A stretch of 36,253 nucleotides of DNA from an uncultured Bacteroidales bacterium (GCA_946404495.1 CAMJDT010000027.1:1-36253), one strand, 5' to 3'; counted from the stretch's first letter, positions 1-9,569 are shown. The notes: a model not told the origin generated them from the letters alone. Program-made: numbers and translations.

Positions 1-2037
1 TTATGTCCCGGTACGCAACTCTCCTTTATCGCCTATATTGCCAATGTGAATAAGGCGTACAACTATCGGCATCAGGTAGCACGTGACTATCCGCGTCTGG
101 TATTTGAGTTGGAGGATGCACAAGCGGGAACGCTCTTAGGTTTGTATAATACAGGGGATATTCCCTACGATTCGACCTTACTGGGAGAAAATGATTTCAT
201 TTTTTCCTCGAAATGGTACGAACACGGTCTTACATTCACGGTGCCCGTCGGTGTAGATTCCATTCGACTGACTATATACAACGATGTGACTTCTTTTGGT
301 GCGGGAAATGATTTGGCGATAGATGATATTCAGATCCGCTTGTGTGCTTCTCCGATACAAATTATATCGGATGACACCGTTTGCATAAACGAAAACTATT
401 CCTTCCGGGTTGACTGGGAAGATAACGGTGCCTTTGGCTTAACGCCTGTCTATCGATGGTGGTACTCGCCGGATAGTAGTACCTGGACGGTCCTATCCGA
501 TACCATTGAACCCGGGTTTACAACCCAACTATCTCATACAGGCTGGTATCAGGTAGCGGTTTCCGCACCCGGTAATATAGAATGCGAGAACTGTCGAACC
601 ATGAGTGAACCGTTTCGGCTTACTATCCTGCCGGGATCCAGTACGGATAGTGTAACTATCGACGCGATCTGCGAGAATGAACGATATACATGGCACGGAC
701 AGACTTTTAATCGGGATACGACGGTCGTAGATACCTTGGTAAATAGCGTGGGCTGCGACTCCGTTTGTACGCTTAGGCTAAATGTGATACCCCGTCTATA
801 CGAAGATACGGCGGCGACCTTATGTAGAGGCGATGTGTTGCTGTGGCACGGACAGCGGTTGACGACGGATGGCGTATATCGCGATACGGTAATAGGCAGT
901 AACGGCTGTGACTCCGTCATCCGTCTGAATTTGTCGCTCTTGGAACCAACGGGTAGTCTTCTGAAAGTAGAAGCATGCGATAGGGAGGCATATCTATGGA
1001 ACGGTCGTGCCTTTCATAGGGATACAATCGTGACGGATACATTGGTAAACGCTGTTGGCTGTGACTCTCTATCAGTACTGCAGTTGCAGATATTGTCGAC
1101 GCTACGAACGGACACGGCGCTGACGGTGTGCGATACCTTACTGCCTATTACGTGGCACGGGCAGGAAATACGCCGTGGCGGAGTCTACCGTGATACGCTG
1201 ATAAGTCAGTTGGGGTGCGATAGTGTCGTGACGCTGAACGTGGCGGTGGAGGTTTGTTACTGCGATACCTTGCGGGCAGCGGCAACTATCGGAGATGTGT
1301 GTGCAGATGATGACAGTCTCTATATCAACCTCGTCTATACGGACGGCCTGCCGGCGGAGTATAGCGTGCGGTTCTCGTCTCAGGCACAGCAGCAAGGTTT
1401 TCTGGCGGAGTTCGGTTTGCCGCTTACCGGTCATCGGAATCCGCTCACGCTGGCAGCTCCGATACCTCATGACCCGAACGACCGGCAGCGTTATCCGCGT
1501 CCCGATAGCTATAGCGTAACTTTGGAGGTGTTGGATACCTGCGGTGTGTGGAGAGATTGGACGCTGACGTTTATGGTGCGCTATCCGTCGTGGCTGATCG
1601 TGCAGAAGTGGGATGATGTTTTGGCCCTACTCAACGAGGACTATAACGGCGGCTACGTCTTCTCGTCGATACGTTGGTATCATGAGGGCGAAGCGATTGC
1701 GTCGCGCGGAGCGCACGACAGTTATATCTACGAGAAGCCGACGCTGAGCTTTGGCGAAGCCTACTGGGTCGAACTGACCCGGGCGGATGACGGCGTGACG
1801 ATACCGAGTTGTGCGGTCTATCCCTCGCTCAATCGTCAGGGACGCGAACGTCCCGCGAGCGAAGAGGCCGACCGGTGCCGCGTGTACTATATAGACGGCA
1901 AACAGATCGCCGAATATCCCCTGTCAGCGGTTCACGAATCCTTATCCCTCCTTCCCGCAGGCGTGTATATCCTTATATATTATAATAAGGAGGATGAGTT
2001 AATAGATACCGAAAAACGGGTGCAGTACTATGAGTAA
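1..2037 (+). CDS. Large repetitive T9SS-exported surface protein, 3' part
   Basis: The reading frame is open from base 1, so the gene starts upstream of the window; a GTG at 46 is only an internal codon. The visible 678 residues begin with a beta-rich lectin/Ig-like region, then four diverged repeats with a W-x-G core and a GCDS signature (bases 643-1248). A further beta-rich region follows. The C-terminus has the pattern VYYIDGKQI ... LPAGVYIL ... KRVQYY, which resembles the T9SS type A sorting domain that directs export and surface attachment. No catalytic domain is visible, so adhesin or structural surface protein is an inference. It overlaps the next gene by 8 bp, which suggests translational coupling to an outer-membrane partner. 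Confident about family type, not about function. Confidence 0.75.
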   Translation, partial: LCPGTQLSFIAYIANVNKAYNYRHQVARDYPRLVFELEDAQAGTLLGLYNTGDIPYDSTLLGENDFIFSSKWYEHGLTFTVPVGVDSIRLTIYNDVTSFGAGNDLAIDDIQIRLCASPIQIISDDTVCINENYSFRVDWEDNGAFGLTPVYRWWYSPDSSTWTVLSDTIEPGFTTQLSHTGWYQVAVSAPGNIECENCRTMSEPFRLTILPGSSTDSVTIDAICENERYTWHGQTFNRDTTVVDTLVNSVGCDSVCTLRLNVIPRLYEDTAATLCRGDVLLWHGQRLTTDGVYRDTVIGSNGCDSVIRLNLSLLEPTGSLLKVEACDREAYLWNGRAFHRDTIVTDTLVNAVGCDSLSVLQLQILSTLRTDTALTVCDTLLPITWHGQEIRRGGVYRDTLISQLGCDSVVTLNVAVEVCYCDTLRAAATIGDVCADDDSLYINLVYTDGLPAEYSVRFSSQAQQQGFLAEFGLPLTGHRNPLTLAAPIPHDPNDRQRYPRPDSYSVTLEVLDTCGVWRDWTLTFMVRYPSWLIVQKWDDVLALLNEDYNGGYVFSSIRWYHEGEAIASRGAHDSYIYEKPTLSFGEAYWVELTRADDGVTIPSCAVYPSLNRQGRERPASEEADRCRVYYIDGKQIAEYPLSAVHESLSLLPAGVYILIYYNKEDELIDTEKRVQYYE
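643..1248 (+). repeat. Four protein-level repeats with GCDS signature
   Basis: Four consecutive units of about 46-50 residues share the order: acidic/Thr start, Cys, Y/L/I-x-W-x-G core, an R-D-T-x-V/L turn, then GCDS and an L-x-L/V strand. The DNA copies are well diverged, so this is an old protein repeat, not a recent DNA duplication. Repeats like this are common in Bacteroidota cell-surface proteins exported by T9SS. Confidence 0.75.
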
Positions 2038-2959
2038 ACGTTTTGTCATAATATTTCTTTTGATCGGGGTGCTGTGGCTGGGTGCTCCCGGCGCGAGCTG
2101 TGCACAAAGCGGCTGGCAGTCGCCGACGCACGGATTCATCCTCTGGGGGGAGGCGGGTGTGTCGATGCTAATGACGTCCGCTCCGCAAGATGTGAAACCG
2201 CTCCCCGGACCCTTGGCGGGTTTGGGGCTCGGCTACGAATTGTTCTACCGCGGTTTTGTGTTTCAGACGGGTTTTCAGTTACGCTATCGTCAGGCGGGCT
2301 TCCGCTTGCCGGACGGCGAGTTTGTATTGGAGGACGTGACGGATTCCGAACGCTGGGTGTTTGACTATCATTATTCCCAAACATCCCGCCGCGATCGTTA
2401 CAGCGCCGCGCAACTGCAACTGCCGTTACTCTTTGGCGGCGAGTGGAGCGGGGTGAGTCTGCTGGTAGGGGCGAAAGTGAATCTATCGCTATACGGTCGT
2501 GCTACGGCAAAAGGAGTGTATTCCACCGCGGGGGACTACGAACCGTTTATCGACTGGTTTGAAGATATGCCGAATCATCAGTTCTTTACCGATTATACGG
2601 CGGCGAGTGAGGAGCAGTATATCTTCCGTCCGGAGGTGCAGTTGAGTGCTGAGATAGGTTATACCTGGCACTTTGACGGACGGAGTATCTATGAGAGTGA
2701 CCATAAGCTGAGACTCAGCCTGATGGTGGACTACGGTTTATTGGATAGTCATAAGCCGGGAGAGGGTGCGTTGGTGACCTTGCCGGAGTCGTTCCAAGCC
2801 GACGATATGCAGTCGCCGATTCAGGTACACCACCTGTTGGGCACGGCTGTTGCCTCGTCTAAAGTACAACCCTTATCCATTGGTATAAAGTTGACCTATA
2901 TCCTCAATCCGAAGCATCGTCGGTACCGTTGTATGCTCTGTGAACGACCGGAAGAATAG
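2030..2959 (+). CDS. Outer-membrane beta-barrel protein
   Basis: The 309-residue product has a clear signal peptide (residues 1-26, hydrophobic core then ...SCAQ) followed by alternating amphipathic strands rich in Y, F, G and R, as in PorT/OmpW-like outer-membrane barrels. Examples are GLGLGYELFYRGFVFQTGFQ and the strand around residue 210 (AEIGYTWHF). The ATG overlaps the stop of the upstream surface-protein gene (ATGAGTAA), so the two are probably one transcript and coupled in translation. Pairing of a large T9SS cargo with a barrel recalls SprB/SprF-type partners, but the sequence is not recognisably PorP/SprF. Exact function unknown. Confidence 0.7.
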   Translation: MSKRFVIIFLLIGVLWLGAPGASCAQSGWQSPTHGFILWGEAGVSMLMTSAPQDVKPLPGPLAGLGLGYELFYRGFVFQTGFQLRYRQAGFRLPDGEFVLEDVTDSERWVFDYHYSQTSRRDRYSAAQLQLPLLFGGEWSGVSLLVGAKVNLSLYGRATAKGVYSTAGDYEPFIDWFEDMPNHQFFTDYTAASEEQYIFRPEVQLSAEIGYTWHFDGRSIYESDHKLRLSLMVDYGLLDSHKPGEGALVTLPESFQADDMQSPIQVHHLLGTAVASSKVQPLSIGIKLTYILNPKHRRYRCMLCERPEE

Positions 2960-3007
2960 CTAAAAACGTTACCTGCAGTATAAAAATTACATTTTTTTGC
3001 AAAAATA

Positions 3008-3039
3008 TTTGCGTATATCAGAAAAAAGCTGTAATTTTG
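3008..3039 (+). promoter_or_regulatory. Promoter of rplS
   Basis: A TTTG -33 box at 3008-3011 and a TAATTTTG -7 box at 3032-3039 are separated by 20 bp. The spacer (GTATATCAGAAAAAAGC) matches the spacer of the promoters at 14835, 24777 and 36088. Transcription would begin near 3045, giving an rplS leader of about 130 nt. Confidence 0.8.
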
Positions 3040-3176
3040 CACGCTTTTTTGGCGCGTTCGACAAAATGCGCGTACCGAAAGGCATCGTAATAAGCCTCTG
3101 GCGATTGCAATAGGTTCGTCCGAATAGTAGTGAATGCTTGTTATGATAGTTACTAATCCATAAATAAATTATAGAA

Positions 3177-3530
3177 ATGGATTTGATTAAGATTGCCGAA
3201 CAGGCATTTGCCGGCGAGAAGAAGGAGTTTCCGGCATTCGCAGCAGGTGACCAGATCACCGTTGCATATCGTATTAAAGAGGGTAACAAGGAGCGTATCC
3301 AGGAGTTCCGTGGCGACGTGATCGCTATCCACGGCAGCGAGGACAAGAAGCGCTTTACCGTTCGTAAGATGTCGGGTAATGTAGGCGTAGAGCGTATCTT
3401 CCCTATGGACAGCCCCTTCATCGAGAAAATCACGGTCAATAAGTACGGCAAGGTTCGCCGCTCGAAATTGTACTACCTCCGCAACCTCACCGGTAAGAAG
3501 GCTCGTATCCCCGAGCGCCGCGTGAAGTAA
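3177..3530 (+). CDS. rplS: 50S ribosomal protein L19
   Basis: The 117-residue product matches bacterial L19 over its full length: the N-terminal helix MDLIKIAEQAF, the central GDQITVAYRIKEGNKERIQEF strand region and the RRSKLYYLR segment near the C-terminus with the final RIPERR. L19 sits at the 30S-50S interface. The gene is monocistronic here, with its own promoter about 140 bp upstream and a terminator straight after the stop. The leader is long enough for r-protein autoregulation, although I cannot identify a known leader structure. Confidence 0.97.
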   Translation: MDLIKIAEQAFAGEKKEFPAFAAGDQITVAYRIKEGNKERIQEFRGDVIAIHGSEDKKRFTVRKMSGNVGVERIFPMDSPFIEKITVNKYGKVRRSKLYYLRNLTGKKARIPERRVK

Positions 3531-3547
3531 GTAACGACGAGAAAGAC

Positions 3548-3585
3548 CGCACTTTTATCCGCAAGGACGAAAGTGCGATTTTTTG
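3548..3585 (+). terminator. Intrinsic terminator after rplS
   Basis: CGCACTTT (3548-3555) pairs perfectly with AAAGTGCG (3570-3577), followed by a T-rich run at 3579-3585. It ends the rplS transcript. Confidence 0.85.
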
Positions 3586-3613
3586 TTTTGAGTAACCCTA
3601 AAGAATCAGCAAT

Positions 3614-4657
3614 ATGAAAAAATCATTTCTTTATCTTATTTCCCTGACGCTGTTGATGAGCAGTTGTTATCATCGTACCGATACCCCGCATGGCTCGTGG
3701 GCGAAGGGTGCGGACGTGTCGTGGCTAAGCGAGATGGAGCACGACAATATGTTCCCCGACTACGATTGTATAGAAGGCATGCATGAGTTAGGAATGAATG
3801 CCGTGCGTCTGCGCGTGTGGGTAAACCACGAGACGGGCTGGAGCAACAAAGCTGATATGCTTTATCTCGCCCGTCGTGCTGCCAAGCAAGGTCTGCGGAT
3901 CATGATCGATATCCATTACTCGGATTTCTTTGCCGACCCGCATCGCCAAGAGACGCCTCGGGCGTGGCAGCAGTATGACTATGCGCTCATCAAGGAGGCG
4001 GTACGCGAGCACACCCTCGATGTACTGGAAGCCCTAAAAGAAGAGGGCATCCGGCCGGAGTGGGTTCAGATCGGCAACGAGACACCCAACGGTATGCTCT
4101 GGCCTACCGCCCAATTGGTGGATAAGGACGATAACACCAACGGTTGCTGGGATCGCTATGCCGAACTGACCGCCATCGGCTACAAAGCCGCCAAGGAGGT
4201 ATTTTCCGATATCATCGTCATCGTCCATGTGGATAACGCCTACGAGCGCCGCGACTGGTTCTGGCAGGCGATGAAGGAGCACGGCGGACGGTGGGATATG
4301 ATAGGCCTGTCGCATTATCCGATGATGAGTGCCTGGAGCGACGGCAAGAGTTGGCAGGAGATGAACGCGTTGGCCGAAGACAACATCCGCCGCTTGATAC
4401 GCGACTGGAAATGCAAGGTCATGATTGCCGAGATCGGTATGTACAACGACAACGACTCTTCCGTCATCGTCATGAGCGACTTCGTCAACCGCGCACAACA
4501 GATCGACTCCTGTGCCGGCATCTTCTATTGGGAACCGGAGTGCTACGGCGATTGGCGTCCCGCGGAATACATCCCCTTAGGCTGGAACGGTTATAACATG
4601 GGAGCATTTACCCCTGAGGGAAGGCCGTCTGAGGTGCTGGAGGTGCTCTTTCGATAA
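3614..4657 (+). CDS. GH53 arabinogalactan endo-beta-1,4-galactanase (lipoprotein)
   Basis: The 347-residue product cuts beta-1,4-galactan, such as pectin side chains, by the retaining clan GH-A mechanism. GH53 signatures are present in order: KGADVSWLSEME (31-42), NAVRLRVWV (62-70), HYSDFFADP (101-109), VQIGNE with the acid/base Glu156, and MIAEIG with the nucleophile Glu273. The N-terminus is a lipoprotein signal with lipobox MSSC and lipid-anchored Cys18, so it probably sits on the outer membrane. There is no SusC/SusD pair or other glycan gene in view, so it is not part of a visible polysaccharide utilisation locus. No TAnnTTTG promoter is seen between the rplS terminator and its ATG, so it may depend on read-through. 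Confidence 0.92.
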   Translation: MKKSFLYLISLTLLMSSCYHRTDTPHGSWAKGADVSWLSEMEHDNMFPDYDCIEGMHELGMNAVRLRVWVNHETGWSNKADMLYLARRAAKQGLRIMIDIHYSDFFADPHRQETPRAWQQYDYALIKEAVREHTLDVLEALKEEGIRPEWVQIGNETPNGMLWPTAQLVDKDDNTNGCWDRYAELTAIGYKAAKEVFSDIIVIVHVDNAYERRDWFWQAMKEHGGRWDMIGLSHYPMMSAWSDGKSWQEMNALAEDNIRRLIRDWKCKVMIAEIGMYNDNDSSVIVMSDFVNRAQQIDSCAGIFYWEPECYGDWRPAEYIPLGWNGYNMGAFTPEGRPSEVLEVLFR

Positions 4658-4684
4658 TTTTTTTTGAAAAAAAATCGTTTGTTA

Positions 4685-4716
4685 CTTGCACATGTCAAAA
4701 TTTTTTTGTAATTTTG
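4685..4716 (+). promoter_or_regulatory. Promoter of the AAA ATPase / nifJ region
   Basis: CTTG (4685-4688) and TAATTTTG (4709-4716) are separated by 20 bp. An A/T-only inverted repeat (T8-G-A8) just after the galactanase stop, near 4658-4674, lies immediately upstream and may help end the previous transcript. Confidence 0.75.
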
Positions 4717-4744
4717 CAGCCGAATTATAAAATGCCGAAGAAGT

Positions 4745-5929
4745 ATGCTTGAGAGTTTCTATCAAACACATGATTATTTGGTGCAGCACCTGCAGGTGCC
4801 TATTCGTCGTACCCTGATGGATGAGATTAACTGGAACGACCGTCTAATTGCTATCAAAGGTGGTCGCGGGGTGGGTAAGACCGACTTCCTGTTGGCTCGT
4901 GCGCGCGATTTACTGGAGCAGAATCCGGAGTCAGGACGTGAGACGCTGTACATCAATTTTAATAACTTCTACTTTGCAGATAATTCCTTATATGAGTTGG
5001 CGGGAGAGTTTGTGAAGCAGGGCGGTAAGACCTTGCTGCTGGACCAGATGTTCAAGTATCCGAACTGGTCGAAGGAGCTGCGCGATTGCTTCTTCCACTA
5101 TACCTCGCTGCATATCGTATTCTCCGCTTCGCCGGTGATGCGACTCGTGGAGGGCAATCAGGATATCGGTCATATCGTGCGCATGTACAACCTCCGCGGC
5201 TACAGCTTCCGCGAGTACCTGGAGTTGGAGACGCAGACCAAGTTGCCGGTACTGAAGCTCAAGGATATCATCAACAACCACGAGAGGTTGGCGGCGCAGA
5301 TCTGCACCAAGGTGAAGCCTCAGTATTTCTTCCGCGCCTACCTGGAGCACGGTTACTACCCGGGCTGCATGGACAATCGTTACTACAACGAGATGATGCT
5401 CAAGCTGATGAATATGATGATCGAGGTGGATATCTTGCTCATCAAGCAGATCGATGTGGCCTACGTGAGCCGTATCCGTCAGCTCTTGTATCTACTGATG
5501 AAGGAGGTGCCCTGCGGACTCAATATCACCAAGTTGGCGGACGAGACCGAGACCTCGCGCGCGACGATGATGAACTATATCAAGTCGCTCAAGGACGGTC
5601 GCCTCATCAACCTGCTCTATGTCGAAGGCAAGCAGTTCCCGATGAAGCCCTCGCGCGTATATATGCAGAACCCCAACCTCTGCTTCGCCCTTCCCGAACG
5701 CCACGTAGACGACCAGGCTTTGGCCGAGACCTTCTTCTACAACGCCCTGCACGGCATCCATAAGATCAACGCTACGGAGAATGCGACCTTCATCGTGGAT
5801 AATAAGATGCGTTTTGACATCTATGCCACGACGCCCAAGAAAGTCGGATTCCGCTATTCGGCCAATATGGATATAGAGATCGGTCACGACAAACAGATAC
5901 CCTTGTGGATCTTCGGGTTCCTCTATTAA
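4745..5929 (+). CDS. AAA_14-type P-loop ATPase
   Basis: The 394-residue protein has a Walker A motif GGRGVGKT (39-46), a Walker B-like TLLLDQ (96-101) followed by KYPNW, a sensor segment VFSASP (125-130), and a winged-helix-like stretch around residues 255-300 (LADETETSRATMMNYIKSL). This is the order of Bacteroidota AAA_14 ATPases with a DUF4143-like C-terminus, although the PD-(D/E)XK-like motif of that domain is not obvious. The usual catalytic Glu of Walker B is Gln101. Cellular role unknown; the family is often linked to mobile or defence loci. It lies 33 bp before nifJ with no promoter visible between them. Confidence 0.75.
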   Translation: MLESFYQTHDYLVQHLQVPIRRTLMDEINWNDRLIAIKGGRGVGKTDFLLARARDLLEQNPESGRETLYINFNNFYFADNSLYELAGEFVKQGGKTLLLDQMFKYPNWSKELRDCFFHYTSLHIVFSASPVMRLVEGNQDIGHIVRMYNLRGYSFREYLELETQTKLPVLKLKDIINNHERLAAQICTKVKPQYFFRAYLEHGYYPGCMDNRYYNEMMLKLMNMMIEVDILLIKQIDVAYVSRIRQLLYLLMKEVPCGLNITKLADETETSRATMMNYIKSLKDGRLINLLYVEGKQFPMKPSRVYMQNPNLCFALPERHVDDQALAETFFYNALHGIHKINATENATFIVDNKMRFDIYATTPKKVGFRYSANMDIEIGHDKQIPLWIFGFLY

Positions 5930-5962
5930 GAATGTAACAACTTAAATATATAAATAGGTACG

Positions 5963-8900
5963 ATGAAACAGAAAAAGTTTATTACCTGTGATGGCAACCA
6001 GGCGGCGGCACATATAGCCTATATGTTCACCGAAGTGGCTGCTATTTATCCGATTACTCCGTCCTCTCCGATGGCGGAAAACGTAGATGAGTGGGCTGCA
6101 GCCGGCCGTAAGAATATGTTCGGCGAGACCGTTTTGGTACAAGAGATGCAAAGTGAGGCAGGTGCTGCCGGTGCGGTACACGGTAGTCTGAGCGCAGGTG
6201 CGCTGACGACGACCTTCACCGCCAGTCAGGGTCTGCTCTTGATGATACCCAATATGTACAAGATCGCGGGCGAACTGCTCCCGACGGTCTTCCATGTGTC
6301 GGCACGTACGCTGGCCAGCCATGTGCTCTGTATCTTCGGTGACCATCAGGATGTGATGGCCTGCCGTCAGACCGGCTTCGCGATGCTGGCCGAGGGTTCG
6401 GTTCAGGAAGTGATGGATTTGGCAGGTGTTGCACATCTGGCTACCATCAAGACCCGCGTGCCGTTCCTCAACTTCTTCGACGGCTTCCGCACCTCGCACG
6501 AGTACCAGAAGGTGGAGACCATAGAGATGGAGGATCTGAAGCCGCTCGTAGATATGGATGCCCTGCAGGCCTTCCGCAACCGTGCGATGAGCCCGATGCA
6601 CCCCAATACCCGTGGCTTGAACGAGAACCCCGACGTATTCTTTACCCACCGCGAGAGCTGCAACCCGTTCTACAACGAGGTAGCCGACGCAGTGAGCGAT
6701 TATATGGAAAAGGTGAGCGAGATCACCGGCCGCAAATACCGTCCCTTCACCTACTACGGTGACCCCGAAGCGGAGCATGTCATCATCGCTATGGGTTCGG
6801 TTTGCGAGTGCCTCAAGGAGGTCATCGACCACGAGGCTGCCAAGGGTCGCAAGCTCGGTATGATCAATGTGCACCTGTATCGTCCCTTCAGCCTCAAGTA
6901 CCTCAAGGAGGCGCTGCCCAAGAGCGTGAAGCGTATCTGCGTGCTGGATCGCACCAAAGAGCCCGGCGCTAACGGCGAACCCCTGTTCCTCGACGTGCGT
7001 GCTGCCCTCGACGAACTCGGCATGAAGGATCTGATGGTCATCGGCGGCCGCTACGGCTTGGGTTCCAACGATACGACGCCTGCACAGATGCTGGCCGTAT
7101 ACGAGAACCTCGCTTTGCCCTGCCCCAAGGACCACTTCACCGTTGGTATCAACGATGACGTAACCTTTCTCTCGCTGCCCGTAGGCGAAGAGATCGCAAT
7201 GGGAGGTAAGGGTATGTTCCAGGCTAAGTTCTACGGCCTCGGTGCCGACGGAACGGTAGGCGCGAACAAGAACTCCGTTAAGATCATCGGTGAGACCACC
7301 GACAAATACTGCCAGGCTTATTTCTCGTACGACAGTAAGAAATCCGGCGGCTTCACCTGTTCGCACCTGCGCTTCGGTGACGAACCGATCCGCTCGACCT
7401 ATCTGGTGACGACGCCTAACTTCGTGGCATGCCACGTGCAGGCTTATCTGCATATGTACGACGTGACGCGCGGTCTGCAGAAGGGCGGTACGTTCCTGCT
7501 GAACACCATCTGGGACGGCGAGGAACTCAAGAAGAACCTGCCGGCTAAGGTGAAGAAATACTTTGCCGACAACAATATCACCGTCTATTACATCAACGCT
7601 ACCAAGATTGCCCAAGAGATCGGTCTTGGCAACCGTACCAATACGATCCTGCAATCGGCCTTCTTCCGCATCACCGAGGTCATCCCCGTGGAGAAAGCGG
7701 TTGAGGAGATGAAGCACTTCATCGTCAAATCGTACGGCAAGAAGGGTGAGGATATCGTCAATCAGAACTACGCTGCCGTAGATCGCGGCGGTGAGTTCCA
7801 TAAGCTGGAGATCGACCCCGCGTGGTCCAACCTGGAGGTGGAGAACACTCCGCTCGGCGTACAGGAGGGTGACAGCGAGTTCGTTCGTCGCCTCGTGCGC
7901 CCGATCAATGCACAAGACGGTGACCTGCTGCCCGTATCGGCCTTCAAGGGAATCGAAGACGGCGTCTGGGAAAGCGGCACCAGCAAGGTGGAGAAACGCG
8001 GTGTATCCGCTTTCGTACCCGTGTGGGAAGCCGACAACTGTATCGAGTGCAACAAGTGCTCGTACGTATGTCCTCACGCCTGCATCCGCCCCTTCGTCAT
8101 GGATGACGAGGAATTAGCCAATGCCAAAGCCAATGCCAAAGCCGAATTCAAGACCCGCGAGATGAAAGCTCCCGCAGCCATGAAGGGCCTGCACTTCCGC
8201 ATCCAAGTGGGTGTGATGGACTGCCTCGGTTGCGGTAACTGCGTAGACGTATGTCCCGGCAATCCCAAGACCGGTAAAGCCCTCAAGATGGTTTCGCTCG
8301 AGAGCCAGATGGCGGAGGCTGACAACTGGAACTACTGCGCTGATAAGGTTACTACCAAGCAGCATCTCATCGATATCCAATCCAACGTCAAGAACTCGCA
8401 GTTCGCTACGCCCTTGTTTGAGTTCTCGGGCGCCTGCTCGGGCTGCGGTGAGACACCGTATCTGAAACTCATCTCCCAACTCTTCGGCGACCGCGAGATC
8501 GTAGGTAACGCTACGGGTTGTACCTCTATCTACTCGGCAGCTGTGCCCTCTACGCCTTATACCAAGAACGAGAAGGGTTGCGGCCCGACTTGGTCCAACT
8601 CGCTGTTCGAGGACTTCTGCGAGTTCGCCCTCGGTATGCAGATCGCTCATCGTAAGATGAAAGAGCGCATCGAACTGCTGATGAAGCAGGGACTGGAGTG
8701 CGAGTGCTGCAGCGACGAACTGAAAACTATGTTCCGCGAGTGGATCGAGGGTAAGAACAGCGCCGAGGTGACCAAGCGTCTCTACGAGCCGCTGGTAGCC
8801 GCGATGGAGAAATGCGGTTGCGACATCTGCACGCAGATCCTCGCCTGCAAGGACCACCTCATCAAACGCTCGCAGTGGGCTGTCGGTGGTGACGGCGCTT

Positions 8901-9523
8901 CGTACGATATCGGCTACGGAGGTCTCGACCACGTCATCGCTTCGGGCGAGGATGTCAATATCCTCGTGCTGGATACGGAGGTATACTCCAACACCGGCGG
9001 ACAAGCGTCCAAGTCCACTCCGCTGGCAGCTATCGCTAAGTTCGCCGCACGCGGCAAACGTATCCGCAAGAAAGACCTCGGTATGATCGCTACCACCTAC
9101 GGCTATGTTTATGTAGCACAGATCGCTATGGGAGCGGATCAGGCGCAGACGCTGAAGGCTATCCGCGAGGCAGAGGCTTATCCCGGACCGTCGCTCATCA
9201 TCGCTTACGCTCCGTGTATCAACCACGGACTGAAAGTCGGGATGGGAAAATCGCAGGCTGAGGAAGCGAAGGCCGTTGAGTGCGGTTACTGGCATCTCTG
9301 GCGTTATAACCCGCAGCTCGAGGCAGAGGGCAAGAATCCCTTCTCGCTCGACTCCAAGGAGCCCGATTGGACCAAGTTCAACGACTTCCTTAAGGGTGAG
9401 GTGCGTTTCGCTTCGGTGATGAAGCAGTACCCGGATGAGGCCGAGGAGCTCTTCCGTGCCGCACAGGAGAACGCGCTCTGGCGCTATAAGTCGTACCAAC
9501 GTATGATGAATACGCAATGGTAG
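5963..9523 (+). CDS. nifJ: Pyruvate:ferredoxin (flavodoxin) oxidoreductase
   Basis: This full-length 1186-residue single-chain PFOR converts pyruvate and CoA to acetyl-CoA and CO2 while reducing ferredoxin, the central pyruvate step of anaerobic Bacteroidales. Domain I begins with CDGNQAAAHIAYMFTE and YPITPSSPMAE. Two 4Fe-4S motifs lie near residues 693 (CIECNKCSYVCPHAC) and 754 (CLGCGNCVDVC). The proximal cluster and thiamine diphosphate domain follow (CSGCGETPYLK; GDGASYDIGYGG near residue 976). Codon use is strongly biased, as expected for a highly expressed gene. A terminator follows. No TAnnTTTG promoter is seen in the 33 bp before its ATG, so it may be transcribed from the promoter at 4685. 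Confidence 0.98.
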   Translation: MKQKKFITCDGNQAAAHIAYMFTEVAAIYPITPSSPMAENVDEWAAAGRKNMFGETVLVQEMQSEAGAAGAVHGSLSAGALTTTFTASQGLLLMIPNMYKIAGELLPTVFHVSARTLASHVLCIFGDHQDVMACRQTGFAMLAEGSVQEVMDLAGVAHLATIKTRVPFLNFFDGFRTSHEYQKVETIEMEDLKPLVDMDALQAFRNRAMSPMHPNTRGLNENPDVFFTHRESCNPFYNEVADAVSDYMEKVSEITGRKYRPFTYYGDPEAEHVIIAMGSVCECLKEVIDHEAAKGRKLGMINVHLYRPFSLKYLKEALPKSVKRICVLDRTKEPGANGEPLFLDVRAALDELGMKDLMVIGGRYGLGSNDTTPAQMLAVYENLALPCPKDHFTVGINDDVTFLSLPVGEEIAMGGKGMFQAKFYGLGADGTVGANKNSVKIIGETTDKYCQAYFSYDSKKSGGFTCSHLRFGDEPIRSTYLVTTPNFVACHVQAYLHMYDVTRGLQKGGTFLLNTIWDGEELKKNLPAKVKKYFADNNITVYYINATKIAQEIGLGNRTNTILQSAFFRITEVIPVEKAVEEMKHFIVKSYGKKGEDIVNQNYAAVDRGGEFHKLEIDPAWSNLEVENTPLGVQEGDSEFVRRLVRPINAQDGDLLPVSAFKGIEDGVWESGTSKVEKRGVSAFVPVWEADNCIECNKCSYVCPHACIRPFVMDDEELANAKANAKAEFKTREMKAPAAMKGLHFRIQVGVMDCLGCGNCVDVCPGNPKTGKALKMVSLESQMAEADNWNYCADKVTTKQHLIDIQSNVKNSQFATPLFEFSGACSGCGETPYLKLISQLFGDREIVGNATGCTSIYSAAVPSTPYTKNEKGCGPTWSNSLFEDFCEFALGMQIAHRKMKERIELLMKQGLECECCSDELKTMFREWIEGKNSAEVTKRLYEPLVAAMEKCGCDICTQILACKDHLIKRSQWAVGGDGASYDIGYGGLDHVIASGEDVNILVLDTEVYSNTGGQASKSTPLAAIAKFAARGKRIRKKDLGMIATTYGYVYVAQIAMGADQAQTLKAIREAEAYPGPSLIIAYAPCINHGLKVGMGKSQAEEAKAVECGYWHLWRYNPQLEAEGKNPFSLDSKEPDWTKFNDFLKGEVRFASVMKQYPDEAEELFRAAQENALWRYKSYQRMMNTQW

Positions 9524-9535
9524 AACCAACCTGAT

Positions 9536-9569
9536 AGAGGCGCTCACCGAGGTGGGCGCTTCTTTTTTT
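9536..9569 (+). terminator. Intrinsic terminator after nifJ
   Basis: AGAGGCGCTCACC (9536-9548) pairs with GGTGGGCGCTTCT (9551-9563) with G-U wobbles and a 2-nt apex, followed by a run of seven T. It lies between nifJ and cstA, where no new promoter can be seen. Confidence 0.85.
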
